A stretch of DNA of 47,048 bases from JAUVZF01 sp964539385 (lineage in GTDB: Bacteria; Planctomycetota; Phycisphaerae; FEN-1346), in assembly GCA_964539385.1 (NCBI GenBank), contig CAZIJC010000017.1, positions 1-47,048 on the forward strand, given 5' to 3'. The notes below the pieces were generated by a model. The model had not been told where the DNA came from. It did not search any database and saw only the letters and a list, made by a program, of their open reading frames with translations. Of the stretch, positions 26,731-35,701 are shown piece by piece; position 1 is the first letter of the stretch, and each line of letters starts with the position of its first letter. A program made the position numbers and the translations under genes.

Positions 26731-26815
26731 CCGGTACCTTAACGACTGCGCACGCGCACCTGAGCCGCCGCGCAACAAGAGCCGAACCGAACCAACGGTT
26801 TCCCGGCAACAGAGA

Positions 26816-29344
26816 ATGGCAGACGAAACAAGACCCGAAGGTGATGAGACGCCCGCGCGGCAGCCCGCGGCAAACAGCGCCGAGGGCGCGGAACCGCTCC
26901 GGCTCGCGCAGGAACTCCACGATCTCCTTGACTTCCTCAATGCCGGTCACGTCAAGGTAGCCGAGAACGACACCCAGACTCAGGCGCCGGACCCAGCCCA
27001 GTCGCAGCCCGAACCCCAGGGCGAGCCCGAGCAGCCGCCCGCCGACACCGGACAGCCGCAAACGCCCGACGCCGCCGACAAACCGTCCCGTGAGCGAGAG
27101 CCCGAGTTGCCGCCCGAGTTCTTCAGTCAGCCCAAGCGGCGGCTGACCGCGCTACACGCCGTTGTTGGCGTCAGCATACTCGGCCTGGTCGGCGCCCTGG
27201 TGGCCACGCTGCTGCCCTTGGCGTCGAGGATGCACCAGCCGGTTGTTGTGCAGCCGAGCAAGGCGGCGCAGGCGCAAAAGCCTCTGCCCGCGCCGACGGC
27301 CGACCCCGTCGCCCCGGAGGCCTGTTCCTTGCGCACCGAGGAGCAAGCCTACGCCGACCGGCGTTACCGTGAAGCCCTGGCGCAGTGCCGACAGCTCTTG
27401 GCCGTGACCGAAGGCAACCGCCGTGACGAACTCGTCGCCGATCTCCTCCGCTTACGCGAAGCGCAGTGCCAGCAGCACCTTGGCCGTAGCCGCGAAGCGC
27501 GCGACGGCCTCATCGCGATGGCCGAGAGCCGCTCGCCCATCATCCGCGGCGTCGCCTTATTGAACACGGCCTTGATGGACGCCGCGGAGGGACAGTATCT
27601 GACTGCTCGGACGCGAGCCTACGGGGCGTTGGCGTCGCTGGGCGCGGTTGGCCCAGCGGCGCCGCTTCAGAGCGAGTGCGATTTCCTCGTGGCCGAGGTG
27701 CTGAGCCGCAAGGCCCTGTCCTTTTTCAACGCCGACGGCGACCTGCCGCCAAGTCTTGTGGCCGCGTCCGACCCGTTCTCGGGCGCCGAGAGCGAAGAGG
27801 CCCTCCAAGCCATGCTGGCGGGCGGGATGGAGCGCCTGGGCAAAGCCGCCTTCGGTCCACAGGTCCACCTCACGCAGGAAGACAAGATGGGGCGCCGGTG
27901 CACGGTCACCAGTGCGGGGGCGCCCCTGGATGAAGTGCTTGGCCGCGTGGCTGGCGCGTCTGAACTCAACGTCGAATGGGGAACCCTCGAGGCGGGCGCG
28001 CGGGGAAGAGCCCTGTGGCTGGCTTTGACCGAAGCGACTGATCACCGGGTCGTCGAAGTCGCCTGCGGCGCGGTGGGTCTCGTGGCACGTCTGACAGGCA
28101 GCGACGTGCTCGTCTATGATCCCCGGGGCCTCACATCCACGGACGATCTACGAGACCTGCTGCTGAAGGAATCTATCTCCACGTGGCGCCGGCTGCTTCT
28201 TCGGGATGCGGATCCTGAGCGGTTCGCCTACGCGCACCTCTCTCTGGGGATACTCTACGAGCGGCAGGGCGACAAGGGCAGCGCGATGTCGGAGTACCGG
28301 CTCCTCGCGCAGCAGCATCCGAGGTCACCGTTGGCGCCGCACGTCACGCTGCGCAGCGCCGCGATTCGCACCGAACTGCGCGACTACGCGGGCGCGCGGG
28401 GCGAACTGCTGAATCTGCTGGACCGGCATCCGAACTTTCCGGCCATCGACGAGGTGTACCTTCGCCTCGGCCAGGCCACCATGAAAGCAGGCCTGCTGGA
28501 CGAGGCCATCGCAACGTTCAAGAAGCTCTACCACTGCGAACTGTCGCGGTCGTCCCGACTCGCGGCCGCCCTCGGGGCCGGCACGTGCTACTACCGCAAG
28601 GCCGAGCACAAGGCCGCCACGACGTGGCTGGAGCGGTACATCAAACTGGCCGGCGAGACGAAGGGCGAGCAAGTAGCCCAGGCGAACTACCTACTGGCCA
28701 GGAGCCTGCTGGCACAGAATCAGCCCGGCGAAGCCACGGACGCCCTGCGGCGGGTGCTGCGGGCCGAACCGTCGGAAACCCTCAGGATCGACGCCACTTT
28801 GAAACTGGCCTGGACGCTGAGCGGCCAGGACGAGTTTGCGCCGGCCCTCGCCATTCTGCAACGGGTTGCTCGCGACAATCTCCCGAAGGCAAAGGCCGAC
28901 GAGGCCGCGATCCTGGAGGCCCAAATCCTTCAGAAGGTCGGCCTGCCGGAGCGGGCCTTACGCCTGTTGAAGGACAAACGGCCCAAGACGTCTTCGGCGG
29001 AAATGCGCGTCCGGATGGAGGTCGAACTGGCACGCTGCTGCGCCGACGCGGGCGACACGGACATGGCCGGCCAACTCCTGGCAGAGGCCATGTCGCATCT
29101 TGAGCCCAGCCCGCTGGCCTGGCAGGTCGCCTCCGAACTGGCCAAGATCCACCTGAAGGCCGGCCGGACTGCCCAGGCCATCAGCATGTACCGGGAACTC
29201 TTGACGCAGCCGATCCTGGACGAGGCCCGCCGCCGCGCCCTTAATGCACTCGGCACCGCCTATGTTCATCGTCGCGACTATGCTCGGGCCGCCCTCGCTT
29301 TCTCCGGGAAGGTGCCCGAACCGGAAGGAGTTGCCCGTCCATGA
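26816..29344 (+). CDS. Membrane-anchored TPR protein with an STN-like domain
   Basis: 842 aa, family not recognised by name. Residues 1-105: acidic, Pro/Gln-rich, disordered, presumably cytosolic. One TM segment at about 113-136 (LHAVVGVSILGLVGALVATL), so the large remainder should be periplasmic. Helical TPR-like repeats about 165-300. Residues about 355-440 (RRCTVTSAGAPLDEVLGRVA, GASELNVEWGTLEAGARGRA, VGLVARLTGSDVLVYDPRGL) look like an STN/secretin-N domain. TPR repeats fill about 465-840, for example FAYAHLSLGILYERQGDKGS and VYLRLGQATMKAGLLDEAIA. First gene after a sigma-54 promoter and ahead of flgBC-fliE. A periplasmic motor or ring scaffold is the best guess, by analogy with PflB of Campylobacter (single TM plus periplasmic TPRs, similar size); no homology is claimed. 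Confidence 0.85.
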   Translation: MADETRPEGDETPARQPAANSAEGAEPLRLAQELHDLLDFLNAGHVKVAENDTQTQAPDPAQSQPEPQGEPEQPPADTGQPQTPDAADKPSREREPELPPEFFSQPKRRLTALHAVVGVSILGLVGALVATLLPLASRMHQPVVVQPSKAAQAQKPLPAPTADPVAPEACSLRTEEQAYADRRYREALAQCRQLLAVTEGNRRDELVADLLRLREAQCQQHLGRSREARDGLIAMAESRSPIIRGVALLNTALMDAAEGQYLTARTRAYGALASLGAVGPAAPLQSECDFLVAEVLSRKALSFFNADGDLPPSLVAASDPFSGAESEEALQAMLAGGMERLGKAAFGPQVHLTQEDKMGRRCTVTSAGAPLDEVLGRVAGASELNVEWGTLEAGARGRALWLALTEATDHRVVEVACGAVGLVARLTGSDVLVYDPRGLTSTDDLRDLLLKESISTWRRLLLRDADPERFAYAHLSLGILYERQGDKGSAMSEYRLLAQQHPRSPLAPHVTLRSAAIRTELRDYAGARGELLNLLDRHPNFPAIDEVYLRLGQATMKAGLLDEAIATFKKLYHCELSRSSRLAAALGAGTCYYRKAEHKAATTWLERYIKLAGETKGEQVAQANYLLARSLLAQNQPGEATDALRRVLRAEPSETLRIDATLKLAWTLSGQDEFAPALAILQRVARDNLPKAKADEAAILEAQILQKVGLPERALRLLKDKRPKTSSAEMRVRMEVELARCCADAGDTDMAGQLLAEAMSHLEPSPLAWQVASELAKIHLKAGRTAQAISMYRELLTQPILDEARRRALNALGTAYVHRRDYARAALAFSGKVPEPEGVARP

Positions 29345-30042
29345 AGCGCCGAACATGCTTATCCGCGTGCCTCGGAGGGTTCGTCCTGGCCGGCCTGGCC
29401 TCCGGCGCGGTCGGGGAAGATAAGGACCTGATCAGCCAAAGCCGGAAGAACCGGCAGAAACTGGCCGCGTCGCAGATCAGCGCCTTGGAGGACACCCACT
29501 CCGGACTCGAACTCGAGGAGGCCGCCCGGCGTGCCCGCGCCGTCTTCGAGGAGCCCGTCCGCAAGACCGTGGGAGGTTTGCCAACGGGGCCGGATCACCC
29601 TGACAAACAGGACCAGAAAACCCCCAACCCCGCGAAGAACCTCGTCCCCGGCCTCTCGCCGGGGCAACTCGCCCGGCTGAAAGAACTCTCGCCGAAGAGC
29701 CTTGCCGACCCGCCCGCGCTGGCCGATGTGCTGTTCCTCGGCGGGCACTGGACTGAGGCCGACGTGCTGTACCAGCGAATTCATGAGGACGCTACAACCG
29801 AGAAACGAACGAAAGCGTGGGCGCTGTTTCAGATGGCCAACTGCCGCCGTCGGCGCGACCCCGCTGCCGCGGTCGTTCTGTACAGCCGGCTCGTGACCGA
29901 CTACCCGCAATGCGCTTGGGTCAAACTGGCGACAACCTATAAGACGCTGCTCGAGTGGTACCAAGCGGCTCAGCCACGGGCCCTGGTCCAACCGCAACAG
30001 CCAGAGCCGGCGCCCCAAGCCACAAGAGGTGAAACCGGATGA
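29341..30042 (+). CDS. Exported TPR-like protein, partner of the preceding gene
   Basis: 233 aa. Signal peptide MKRRTCLSACLGGFVLAGLA-SGAVG followed by a charged helical region (EDKDLISQSRKNRQKLAASQ...), a Pro/Asn/Lys linker (about 80-100) and a helical C-terminal half with TPR-like pattern: LADVLFLGGHWTEADVLYQR then IHEDATTEKRTKAWALFQMA and DPAAAVVLYSRLVTDYPQCA. The protein is predicted periplasmic. It overlaps both neighbours by 4 bp (ATGA at 29341-29344 and 30039-30042), so it is tightly coupled to the TM/STN/TPR protein and to the regulator. Function unknown; probably binds its upstream neighbour. Confidence 0.82.
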   Translation: MKRRTCLSACLGGFVLAGLASGAVGEDKDLISQSRKNRQKLAASQISALEDTHSGLELEEAARRARAVFEEPVRKTVGGLPTGPDHPDKQDQKTPNPAKNLVPGLSPGQLARLKELSPKSLADPPALADVLFLGGHWTEADVLYQRIHEDATTEKRTKAWALFQMANCRRRRDPAAAVVLYSRLVTDYPQCAWVKLATTYKTLLEWYQAAQPRALVQPQQPEPAPQATRGETG

Positions 30043-31430
30043 AGGAATCGGTTTGTCAAAACGTGCTGATTGTCGAGGCCGAAGCCGCCACGACCCGACT
30101 GCTGCTTGAGGTCCTGGCCAGCCGGGGCATCCACGGCACCGTCGCTCGCGACCTCGAGACGGCCGACGAGCGATTCGAACACGGCCAGTGGGATCTGGTG
30201 ATCACAGACCTCGACGTGCCGGGAGGTGGCCTGGAAGTCGTCAGGCGTGTCAAAGTGCGCGAACCCGAGCTGCCTGTCGTCATGCTGGGCCCCGAGGCCC
30301 CTGCCGAGACAATCGTCCGGGCCATGCGCGAAGGCTGCGACGACTTCCTCGTCAAACCGCTTGAGCGCCCTGTCCTGGAGGAACTCCTCGATCACCTGGT
30401 CCCCAAGCACTCGGTCGCCACCGCAGAGGTCGCCGAGACCGACTGCCGGTACGTTTACCGCATCATTGGGCGCAGCCAAAACCTGTGCCGGGCGATCGCT
30501 CTGGCGAAGAAGGTTGCCCCAACGTCCGTGCCCGCCCTGATCTTCGGCGAGAGTGGCACCGGCAAGGAACTGGTCGCCGGCCTGTTGCACCATGCCAGCC
30601 GGCGCGCCGGCGGGCCGTACATACGGGTCAATTGCGCCGCCGTCAGCGATACGCTGCTTGAGAGCGAACTGTTCGGCCACGAGCGCGGCGCCTTCACCGG
30701 TGCGGTCGTCCAACGGAAAGGCCGTATTGAACTGGCCCACGGCGGCACGCTCCTGTTGGACGAGGTCGCCGAAACCGGCCCGCGCCTCCAGGCGGAGTTG
30801 CTGCGGGTGCTCGAACAGCAGGACTTTGAGCGTGTGGGCGGGTCGCGCTCGATCCACGTCAACGTCCGCATCATCAGCACGACGAACCGGGATCTGGGAG
30901 CCATGGCGAAGGCGGGCCAGTTCCGGGCCGACCTGTATTACCGCTTGGCAGGGGTCCAGATCTATATCCCACCGCTTCGCCACCGCAAAGAAGACATCCA
31001 GCCGCTCGTCTGGCATTTAGTGAACCAGTTCGCACGGGAGAGCCAGCGGCCGATCACACAACTGGAGCCGGAGATGATGGAACTGTTTTATCGTTACGAG
31101 TGGCCTGGCAACGTGCGTGAATTGCGCAACGTCGTCCGGGCCGCCCTGATCTTCGGGAGCGGCGAGGTCCTCTCGCTGGCCGAAGCACCGTGGCTTCAGG
31201 CCGAACTCGCGCGGAACACCCGTGAGCCCGAGCCGACGAGCCTGCGTTTGCGCGACGTCGAACGCCGGACCATCTTCGAGGCCCTTCGCACCACCGACAG
31301 CCACCAGGCCAAGGCCGCCGAGTTACTCGGCATCACCGACCGTACCCTCCGCGAGAAACTCCTGCGCTATCGCCAGGAGCAGTACCCGGAGGAAACAGGA
31401 GAGAAGCGATGGCTCAAAGCGCCCGCATAG
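30039..31430 (+). CDS. Sigma-54 response regulator (FleR/FlrC-like)
   Basis: 463 aa: receiver (1-122), AAA+ sigma-54 interaction domain (about 142-370), Fis-type HTH (about 415-450: HQAKAAELLGITDRTLREKL). The receiver keeps the phospho-acceptor Asp57 (WDLVITDLDVP) and Lys106 (DDFLVKP); the Ser/Thr switch position is Gly84. Walker A GESGTGKE (170-177), GAFTGA (217-222), Walker B GTLLLDEV, FRADLYYRL and YEWPGNVRELRN are intact. It is embedded in the motor operon directly before flgB, overlapping flgB by 22 bp. That position resembles FleR/FlrC, the second-tier activator of flagellar class III genes. No cognate kinase lies in the window. Confidence 0.94.
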   Translation: MKESVCQNVLIVEAEAATTRLLLEVLASRGIHGTVARDLETADERFEHGQWDLVITDLDVPGGGLEVVRRVKVREPELPVVMLGPEAPAETIVRAMREGCDDFLVKPLERPVLEELLDHLVPKHSVATAEVAETDCRYVYRIIGRSQNLCRAIALAKKVAPTSVPALIFGESGTGKELVAGLLHHASRRAGGPYIRVNCAAVSDTLLESELFGHERGAFTGAVVQRKGRIELAHGGTLLLDEVAETGPRLQAELLRVLEQQDFERVGGSRSIHVNVRIISTTNRDLGAMAKAGQFRADLYYRLAGVQIYIPPLRHRKEDIQPLVWHLVNQFARESQRPITQLEPEMMELFYRYEWPGNVRELRNVVRAALIFGSGEVLSLAEAPWLQAELARNTREPEPTSLRLRDVERRTIFEALRTTDSHQAKAAELLGITDRTLREKLLRYRQEQYPEETGEKRWLKAPA

Positions 31431-31771
31431 CCGGATACCTGGAGGCCGGCCTTGGCGCAGCCAGTCTGCGGCAGGCCGTCATCGCGAACAACATCGCCAA
31501 CATGGCGACGCCCGGCTTCCGCCGCAGCACGCTCCCCTTCGAAAAGGCCTTCGCCGAGGCGATCGCCGGCGGCAAACCCATCGATCATAAGGCCCTGTTC
31601 CAGCACATCGTCCAGCCCCGAACCGATGCCCTCAACGAGTTCGGCAGCGACGTTCAAATCGACACCGAGGTCGGCGAACTCATCAAGAACTCCATGCTTT
31701 ACAAAACGTACGTGCGGCTGCTGAATCGCATGTACCAGCAGATGGAACTGGCCATGGCCGACGGGAACTAG
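31409..31771 (+). CDS. flgB: Proximal rod protein FlgB
   Basis: 120 aa rod subunit next to the MS ring. AGLGAASLRQAVIANNIANM followed by ATPGFRRSTLPFEKAF, the N-terminal rod motif, and the C-terminal IDTEVGELIKNSMLYKTYVR followed by LLNRMYQQMELAM. AGGAGAG lies just before the ATG, inside the end of the regulator gene (22-bp overlap). Followed by flgC and fliE in the standard order. Confidence 0.96.
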   Translation: MAQSARIAGYLEAGLGAASLRQAVIANNIANMATPGFRRSTLPFEKAFAEAIAGGKPIDHKALFQHIVQPRTDALNEFGSDVQIDTEVGELIKNSMLYKTYVRLLNRMYQQMELAMADGN

Positions 31772-31791
31772 ACCGCGGGAGGAACCGGCCG

Positions 31792-32196
31792 ATGAGCATC
31801 GACAGCATCGCATCGATGGCGGATATCGCCGTCTCGGGCCTCCGCGCCCAATCGCTTCGGCTGAACCTGATCGCCGGCAACATCGCCAACGCCAATACGA
31901 CGCGGACCGCTACGGGCAATCCCTACCGCCGGCGCGACGTCGTGCTGCGGACATCGCAGGGCCAGTTGGGCGGCGTCACGATCCTCAACATCGCACGGGA
32001 CATGAGCGACTTTCGCTCCGTCCTGATGAAAGGCCACCCGGATGCCGACAAGAGCGGTTACGTCCGGATGCCCAACGTCCAACTGCCGACCGAGATGATG
32101 AACCTGGTCGTGGCGTCGCGGGCCTACCAGGCCAACGTGGCCGTACTCAAACGGTACCAGGATATGGTCGAGGCCACCGTGGAACTGCTCAGGTAG
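31792..32196 (+). CDS. flgC: Proximal rod protein FlgC
   Basis: 134 aa. N-terminus ADIAVSGLRAQSLRLNLIAG then NIANANTTRTATGNPYRRRD and C-terminus GYVRMPNVQLPTEMMNLVVA then SRAYQANVAVLKRYQDMVEA are diagnostic for FlgC. Exported rod component. GGAGGAA precedes the ATG; 20 bp after flgB. Confidence 0.97.
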   Translation: MSIDSIASMADIAVSGLRAQSLRLNLIAGNIANANTTRTATGNPYRRRDVVLRTSQGQLGGVTILNIARDMSDFRSVLMKGHPDADKSGYVRMPNVQLPTEMMNLVVASRAYQANVAVLKRYQDMVEATVELLR

Positions 32197-32210
32197 GAAA
32201 AGGAGTCGCC

Positions 32211-32519
32211 ATGAACGTTGCGGGACTCGGTTCCATCACCACGCGGCCGATCTTTCCGCACCCGGCCCAGCAGGCCGGGGCCGGACAGACCGGCGCCAAG
32301 ACCGACTTCGGCGCAATGATCAAAGAGGCCGTGGACGCCGTCGATCAGAACCAGGAGCACTCGGCCACCTCGGTCCAGCAACTCCTGAGCGGCAAGGAAC
32401 AGGACGTCTTGCCGGTCGTCGCGGCCGTCGCCAAGGCCGACATGAGTTTCAAACTCCTCATCGGCATCCGCAACAAGATGATTGAGGCCTACAAGCAGAC
32501 CGTCAACATGCAGGTGTGA
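32211..32519 (+). CDS. fliE: Hook-basal body protein FliE
   Basis: 102 aa MS-ring/rod adapter. DFGAMIKEAVDAVDQNQEHS followed by ATSVQQLLSGKEQDVLPVVA and AKADMSFKLLIGIRNKMIEA then YKQTVNMQV, the complete FliE pattern including the family ending. AAAAGGAG precedes the ATG. 14 bp after flgC. Confidence 0.96.
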   Translation: MNVAGLGSITTRPIFPHPAQQAGAGQTGAKTDFGAMIKEAVDAVDQNQEHSATSVQQLLSGKEQDVLPVVAAVAKADMSFKLLIGIRNKMIEAYKQTVNMQV

Positions 32520-32559
32520 GGTGACCGGCTGCCGGTAGCCCCGTATCGGGTGGTGAACC

Positions 32560-34128
32560 GTGCCAAACTCTTTCCAAACCGCGGTTGAGATATGGCGCCG
32601 GATGGGCTTCATGCAGCGCATCCTGCTGATCTCGGTCCTTCTGGCCTGCGGGGGCGCGGCGGCGCTGCTCCTCGGATGGGCACGCCAGTCCGACATGGCC
32701 CTCCTCTACACCGGCCTCGATCCCGAGGACGCTGCACAGATCGTCGAGAAGATCCGCGACGCCGATGTCTCCTACGAACTCCGAAGCGGCGGAACCGCCG
32801 TCTACGTGCCCTCCGACAAGGTGTACTCGCTGCGGCTTGAACTGGCCGGCGAAGGCATGCCCAGCGGCGGCCGCGAGGGATACCGCATCCTCGACACCGA
32901 GAAGATCGGCACCAGCCCCTTCGCCCAGCGCGTCAACTACGCGCGCGCCATCGAGGGCGAACTTGCCAAAACCATCTCGCTCTTCGACGCCGTTGCCGAT
33001 GCACGAGTTCACATCGTGCGGCCGGACAGCAAACTGTTCCGCGAGAGCGAGAAGGGCGCCTCCGCGACGGTTGCCCTGAGGCTGCGACCCGGCCGCAGGA
33101 TCACGCAGCAAAACATCGCCGCCGTCATCCACATGGTGGCCGGCAGCGTCGACAACCTCAACCCCGAGGACGTCGTGGTCGTGGACAGCCGTGGAAACCT
33201 TCTGTCCAGCGGGTCCGATGACGGCTTCGCGGGAAGCACCGGCAACGTGCTCGATTACAAGAGCCAGGTCGAGCAGTACCTCTCGAAGAAGGCCGAGGAC
33301 ATGCTCACCCTCGTCCTCGGACCCGGCAGGGCAACCGTCAAGGTCGACGCCACCATCGAAACCGACACCGTCAACGAGACCGTCGAAAAGTACAGCCCCG
33401 AGGAGAAGGTCACCACCAAGGAAGAACTGATGACCAAGTCGGTGACCGGCGGCCCGGCGCCGGCCGACGGCGCCGCCGACGGCGCCGGCACCACCAAAGA
33501 GGAAACCACCACGACCGAGTACGAGGTCGGCCGCACCGTCCAACAAACCATCGAGATGCCCGGGAAGATCCTCTCCCTTTCGGTGGCCGCCTTTGTTGAC
33601 CTGTCGGCCCCCGATCCCTCGCCGACGGGAGCAAAAGCGCCCGAAGAAGGCACGGCGCCGGCGGGTTCCCCCACCCCGCCGGCGCCCACGTTGACCGACA
33701 AGGACGTCGAGGAGGTCATCCGCAACGCCGTTGGACTGAAAGAAACCGACGCCCTCAAGGTCATCAGCGTGCCGTTCCATCGCCCGGCCGCGCTGGCCGA
33801 GGAGACCGAAGAGGAAAGCCTCTTCTCCAGCCCGCAGTTCTACCTGGACATCGCGCGACACGGATCGCTAGGCGTGCTCGTGATCGGGGCCCTGCTGATG
33901 CTGAAGATCTTCGGTGGCTCGAAGCCCAAGATCGGGTCGGCTTCGGCCGAGACCGCGCTCGGCCTCGACGCCGCCGCCGGACCGGATCGTCTGCTGGCCG
34001 CGGGCGGTGGGGGCCTCGCCAACCAGGCCCAACTCAACGAACGTATCTCCACCGCCCTTCAGGAGAACCCCGAAGAGGTCAAGCGGCTCTTCCGAACCTG
34101 GGTGGAAAGCGAAAAAGGAGAGGTCTAA
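32560..34128 (+). CDS. fliF: Flagellar MS-ring protein
   Basis: 522 aa inner-membrane ring protein and base for rotor and export gate. TM1 at about residues 21-43 (RILLISVLLACGGAAALLLG), periplasmic ring-building motifs (ALLYTGLDPEDAAQIVEKIR, EGMPSGGREGYRILDTEKIG, GELAKTISLFDAVADARVHI), TM2 at about 430-446 (LGVLVIGALLMLKIFG) and a cytosolic tail ISTALQENPEEVKRLFRTWV that should bind FliG. A Pro/Gly/Ala-rich insert (about 300-385) lies between ring domains. GTG start at 32560; no strong SD is visible. Immediately abuts fliG. Confidence 0.95.
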   Translation: MPNSFQTAVEIWRRMGFMQRILLISVLLACGGAAALLLGWARQSDMALLYTGLDPEDAAQIVEKIRDADVSYELRSGGTAVYVPSDKVYSLRLELAGEGMPSGGREGYRILDTEKIGTSPFAQRVNYARAIEGELAKTISLFDAVADARVHIVRPDSKLFRESEKGASATVALRLRPGRRITQQNIAAVIHMVAGSVDNLNPEDVVVVDSRGNLLSSGSDDGFAGSTGNVLDYKSQVEQYLSKKAEDMLTLVLGPGRATVKVDATIETDTVNETVEKYSPEEKVTTKEELMTKSVTGGPAPADGAADGAGTTKEETTTTEYEVGRTVQQTIEMPGKILSLSVAAFVDLSAPDPSPTGAKAPEEGTAPAGSPTPPAPTLTDKDVEEVIRNAVGLKETDALKVISVPFHRPAALAEETEEESLFSSPQFYLDIARHGSLGVLVIGALLMLKIFGGSKPKIGSASAETALGLDAAAGPDRLLAAGGGGLANQAQLNERISTALQENPEEVKRLFRTWVESEKGEV

Positions 34129-35151
34129 GTGGCACTGAGCGGAGTCCAAAAAGCCGCCCTTCTCCTGACGGGGCTCGATCCTGAAACCGCCGGCGAACTG
34201 TTGAAAGCCACACCCCCGGAAGTCGTTACCCAGATCGCCGCCGAACTCCTCTACCTCGACGCCACCGGGCAGCACAGCGGCCAACCGCCCAACCAACCCG
34301 CGACCGAGTTCGTTGACCTGCTCCATAACAAGAGGGGACCCAAGAAACTCAAGACCTTTATCCGCAATGTCATCACCAGCGCGGTCGGCGAAGAGAAATC
34401 CAAAGAGGTCCTCGGCGAAGTCCAGCGGATCGTCGATGGCCGCGACCCTTTCATCCCCATCCGCTCGGCCGATGTCGAAAGCCTCGCCCAGGCCCTCGAT
34501 GGCCAGCATCCCCAGGCCGCCGCCCTCGTTCTCAGCGAACTGCCTCCGGAGAAAAGTGCCGCTCTCGTTCCTCTGCTCGGCGAGTCGGTTCGGGGCGAGG
34601 CAGTGCGGCGAATGACCCGCAGCGAGTCGGTTTCGCTCGAAGCACAGGCCCGCGTCGCTGCGATCGTGCGAAACCGCCTCGACACCATTCGCCAATCCGG
34701 CGGCCAGGCCGTCAAGGCCACGCCCAACGTCCGCCTCCGCCGCGTGGCCCTCCTGCTTCGCAACCTCCCCCGCGAACTGCGGGACAGCCTCATCGAGACC
34801 ATCAACCAGCACGACTCCGAGATGAGCACCGCCATCCGGAACCTGATGGTCACCTGGGAGGACATCCCCGTTATCGCCGACCGCAACCTCCAGGAAGCCC
34901 TCCGCAGCGTAGAGGCACAGCAGTTGGCCCTGGCCCTCCAGGGCGCCGACCCGAAGACCGAAGCCAAGATCCGGGCGAACATCTCCGAGCGAGCCGGGGC
35001 CATGATCGACGAAGAGATCTCGCTCATGAGGGCACCGAAACCGGAAGATATCGAGGCGGCACGCGAGACAATCCTCGGCAGTCTACGTCAGGTTAACGCC
35101 AGCGGTGAACTGAGGTTCGAGGAGTCCAAGGCCAATGCCGCAGGCTCTTGA
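34129..35151 (+). CDS. fliG: Rotor/switch protein FliG
   Basis: 340 aa, family length. N-terminal FliF-binding region SGVQKAALLLTGLDPETAGE, middle domain HPQAAALVLSELPPEKSAAL, C-terminal torque domain STAIRNLMVTWEDIPVIADR, then LQEALRSVEAQQLALALQGA and IRANISERAGAMIDEEIS. The charged torque-helix positions are kept in kind (Arg in ISER; Glu-Glu where E. coli has Asp-Asp). GTG start at 34129 with AAGGAGAG upstream, directly after the fliF stop. The fliH start lies 17 bp inside its 3' end. Confidence 0.95.
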   Translation: MALSGVQKAALLLTGLDPETAGELLKATPPEVVTQIAAELLYLDATGQHSGQPPNQPATEFVDLLHNKRGPKKLKTFIRNVITSAVGEEKSKEVLGEVQRIVDGRDPFIPIRSADVESLAQALDGQHPQAAALVLSELPPEKSAALVPLLGESVRGEAVRRMTRSESVSLEAQARVAAIVRNRLDTIRQSGGQAVKATPNVRLRRVALLLRNLPRELRDSLIETINQHDSEMSTAIRNLMVTWEDIPVIADRNLQEALRSVEAQQLALALQGADPKTEAKIRANISERAGAMIDEEISLMRAPKPEDIEAARETILGSLRQVNASGELRFEESKANAAGS

Positions 35152-35701
35152 AATCGGCGTTCGTGGTCCTGTTATGGCCGTCCGGGTTATCCGAGGTCCG
35201 GCGGCGGGCGACAGCCCCGCTGGAGGCGCCGACGCAATCGACGAGCGGTCAATGCAGATCGCCCTCGAAGCCGAACGCGCTGAATTGACCCAGGCACGCC
35301 GAGCCCTTGAGCAGGCAGCTGTTCGGGTGGCCAGCCTCCACCAGCAGATCGTCGCCGACGCCGAGGCCCATCTGCCGGACCTGGCGATCGAGATCGCACG
35401 AAACGTCCTGATGCAGGAGATCGAGGCCGGCCGCCACGACATCGAACCGATCGTCCGCCGGGCCCTCCGCAGCGCCCCGGCGAATCGCGAGGTCGTCGTG
35501 CGGCTGCACCCGGAGGACCTCGCCCAGATGGAGAAAGCGCAGGCCGCCGACTCCGCTGCTCCGGCCGCCAACGTGCGGCTGGTGGCCGACTCAGGCGTCG
35601 GCCGGGCCGAGTGCGTCGTTGAGACGGTTGAAGGAACCGTCGAAGCCCGAATCGAAAACGAACTCGAACAGGTCAAACAGGCGCTCAAGAACCCGGAGTG
35701 A
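35135..35701 (+). CDS. fliH: Export ATPase regulator FliH
   Basis: 188 aa peripheral protein that holds FliI. Coiled-coil middle (IALEAERAELTQARRALEQA then AVRVASLHQQIVADAEAHLP) followed by the FliH/V-ATPase-E-like domain (DLAIEIARNVLMQEIEAGRH then DIEPIVRRALRSAPANREVV and VRLHPEDLAQMEK; VRLVADSGVGRAECVVETVE then GTVEARIENELEQVKQAL). Start at 35135 overlaps the fliG end by 17 bp; its stop shares bases with the fliI start. Confidence 0.9.
   Translation: MPQALEIGVRGPVMAVRVIRGPAAGDSPAGGADAIDERSMQIALEAERAELTQARRALEQAAVRVASLHQQIVADAEAHLPDLAIEIARNVLMQEIEAGRHDIEPIVRRALRSAPANREVVVRLHPEDLAQMEKAQAADSAAPAANVRLVADSGVGRAECVVETVEGTVEARIENELEQVKQALKNPE

Noticed and set aside
29024..29040. TGGCACGCTGCTGCG inside the STN/TPR gene
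   Set aside because: GG to GC spacing is 9 bp, one short, and it is within coding sequence.
29341..29420. Lipoprotein signal (LSAC) in the exported TPR-like protein
   Set aside because: The Cys is at residue 10, before most of the hydrophobic core, so a type I signal peptide is more plausible.
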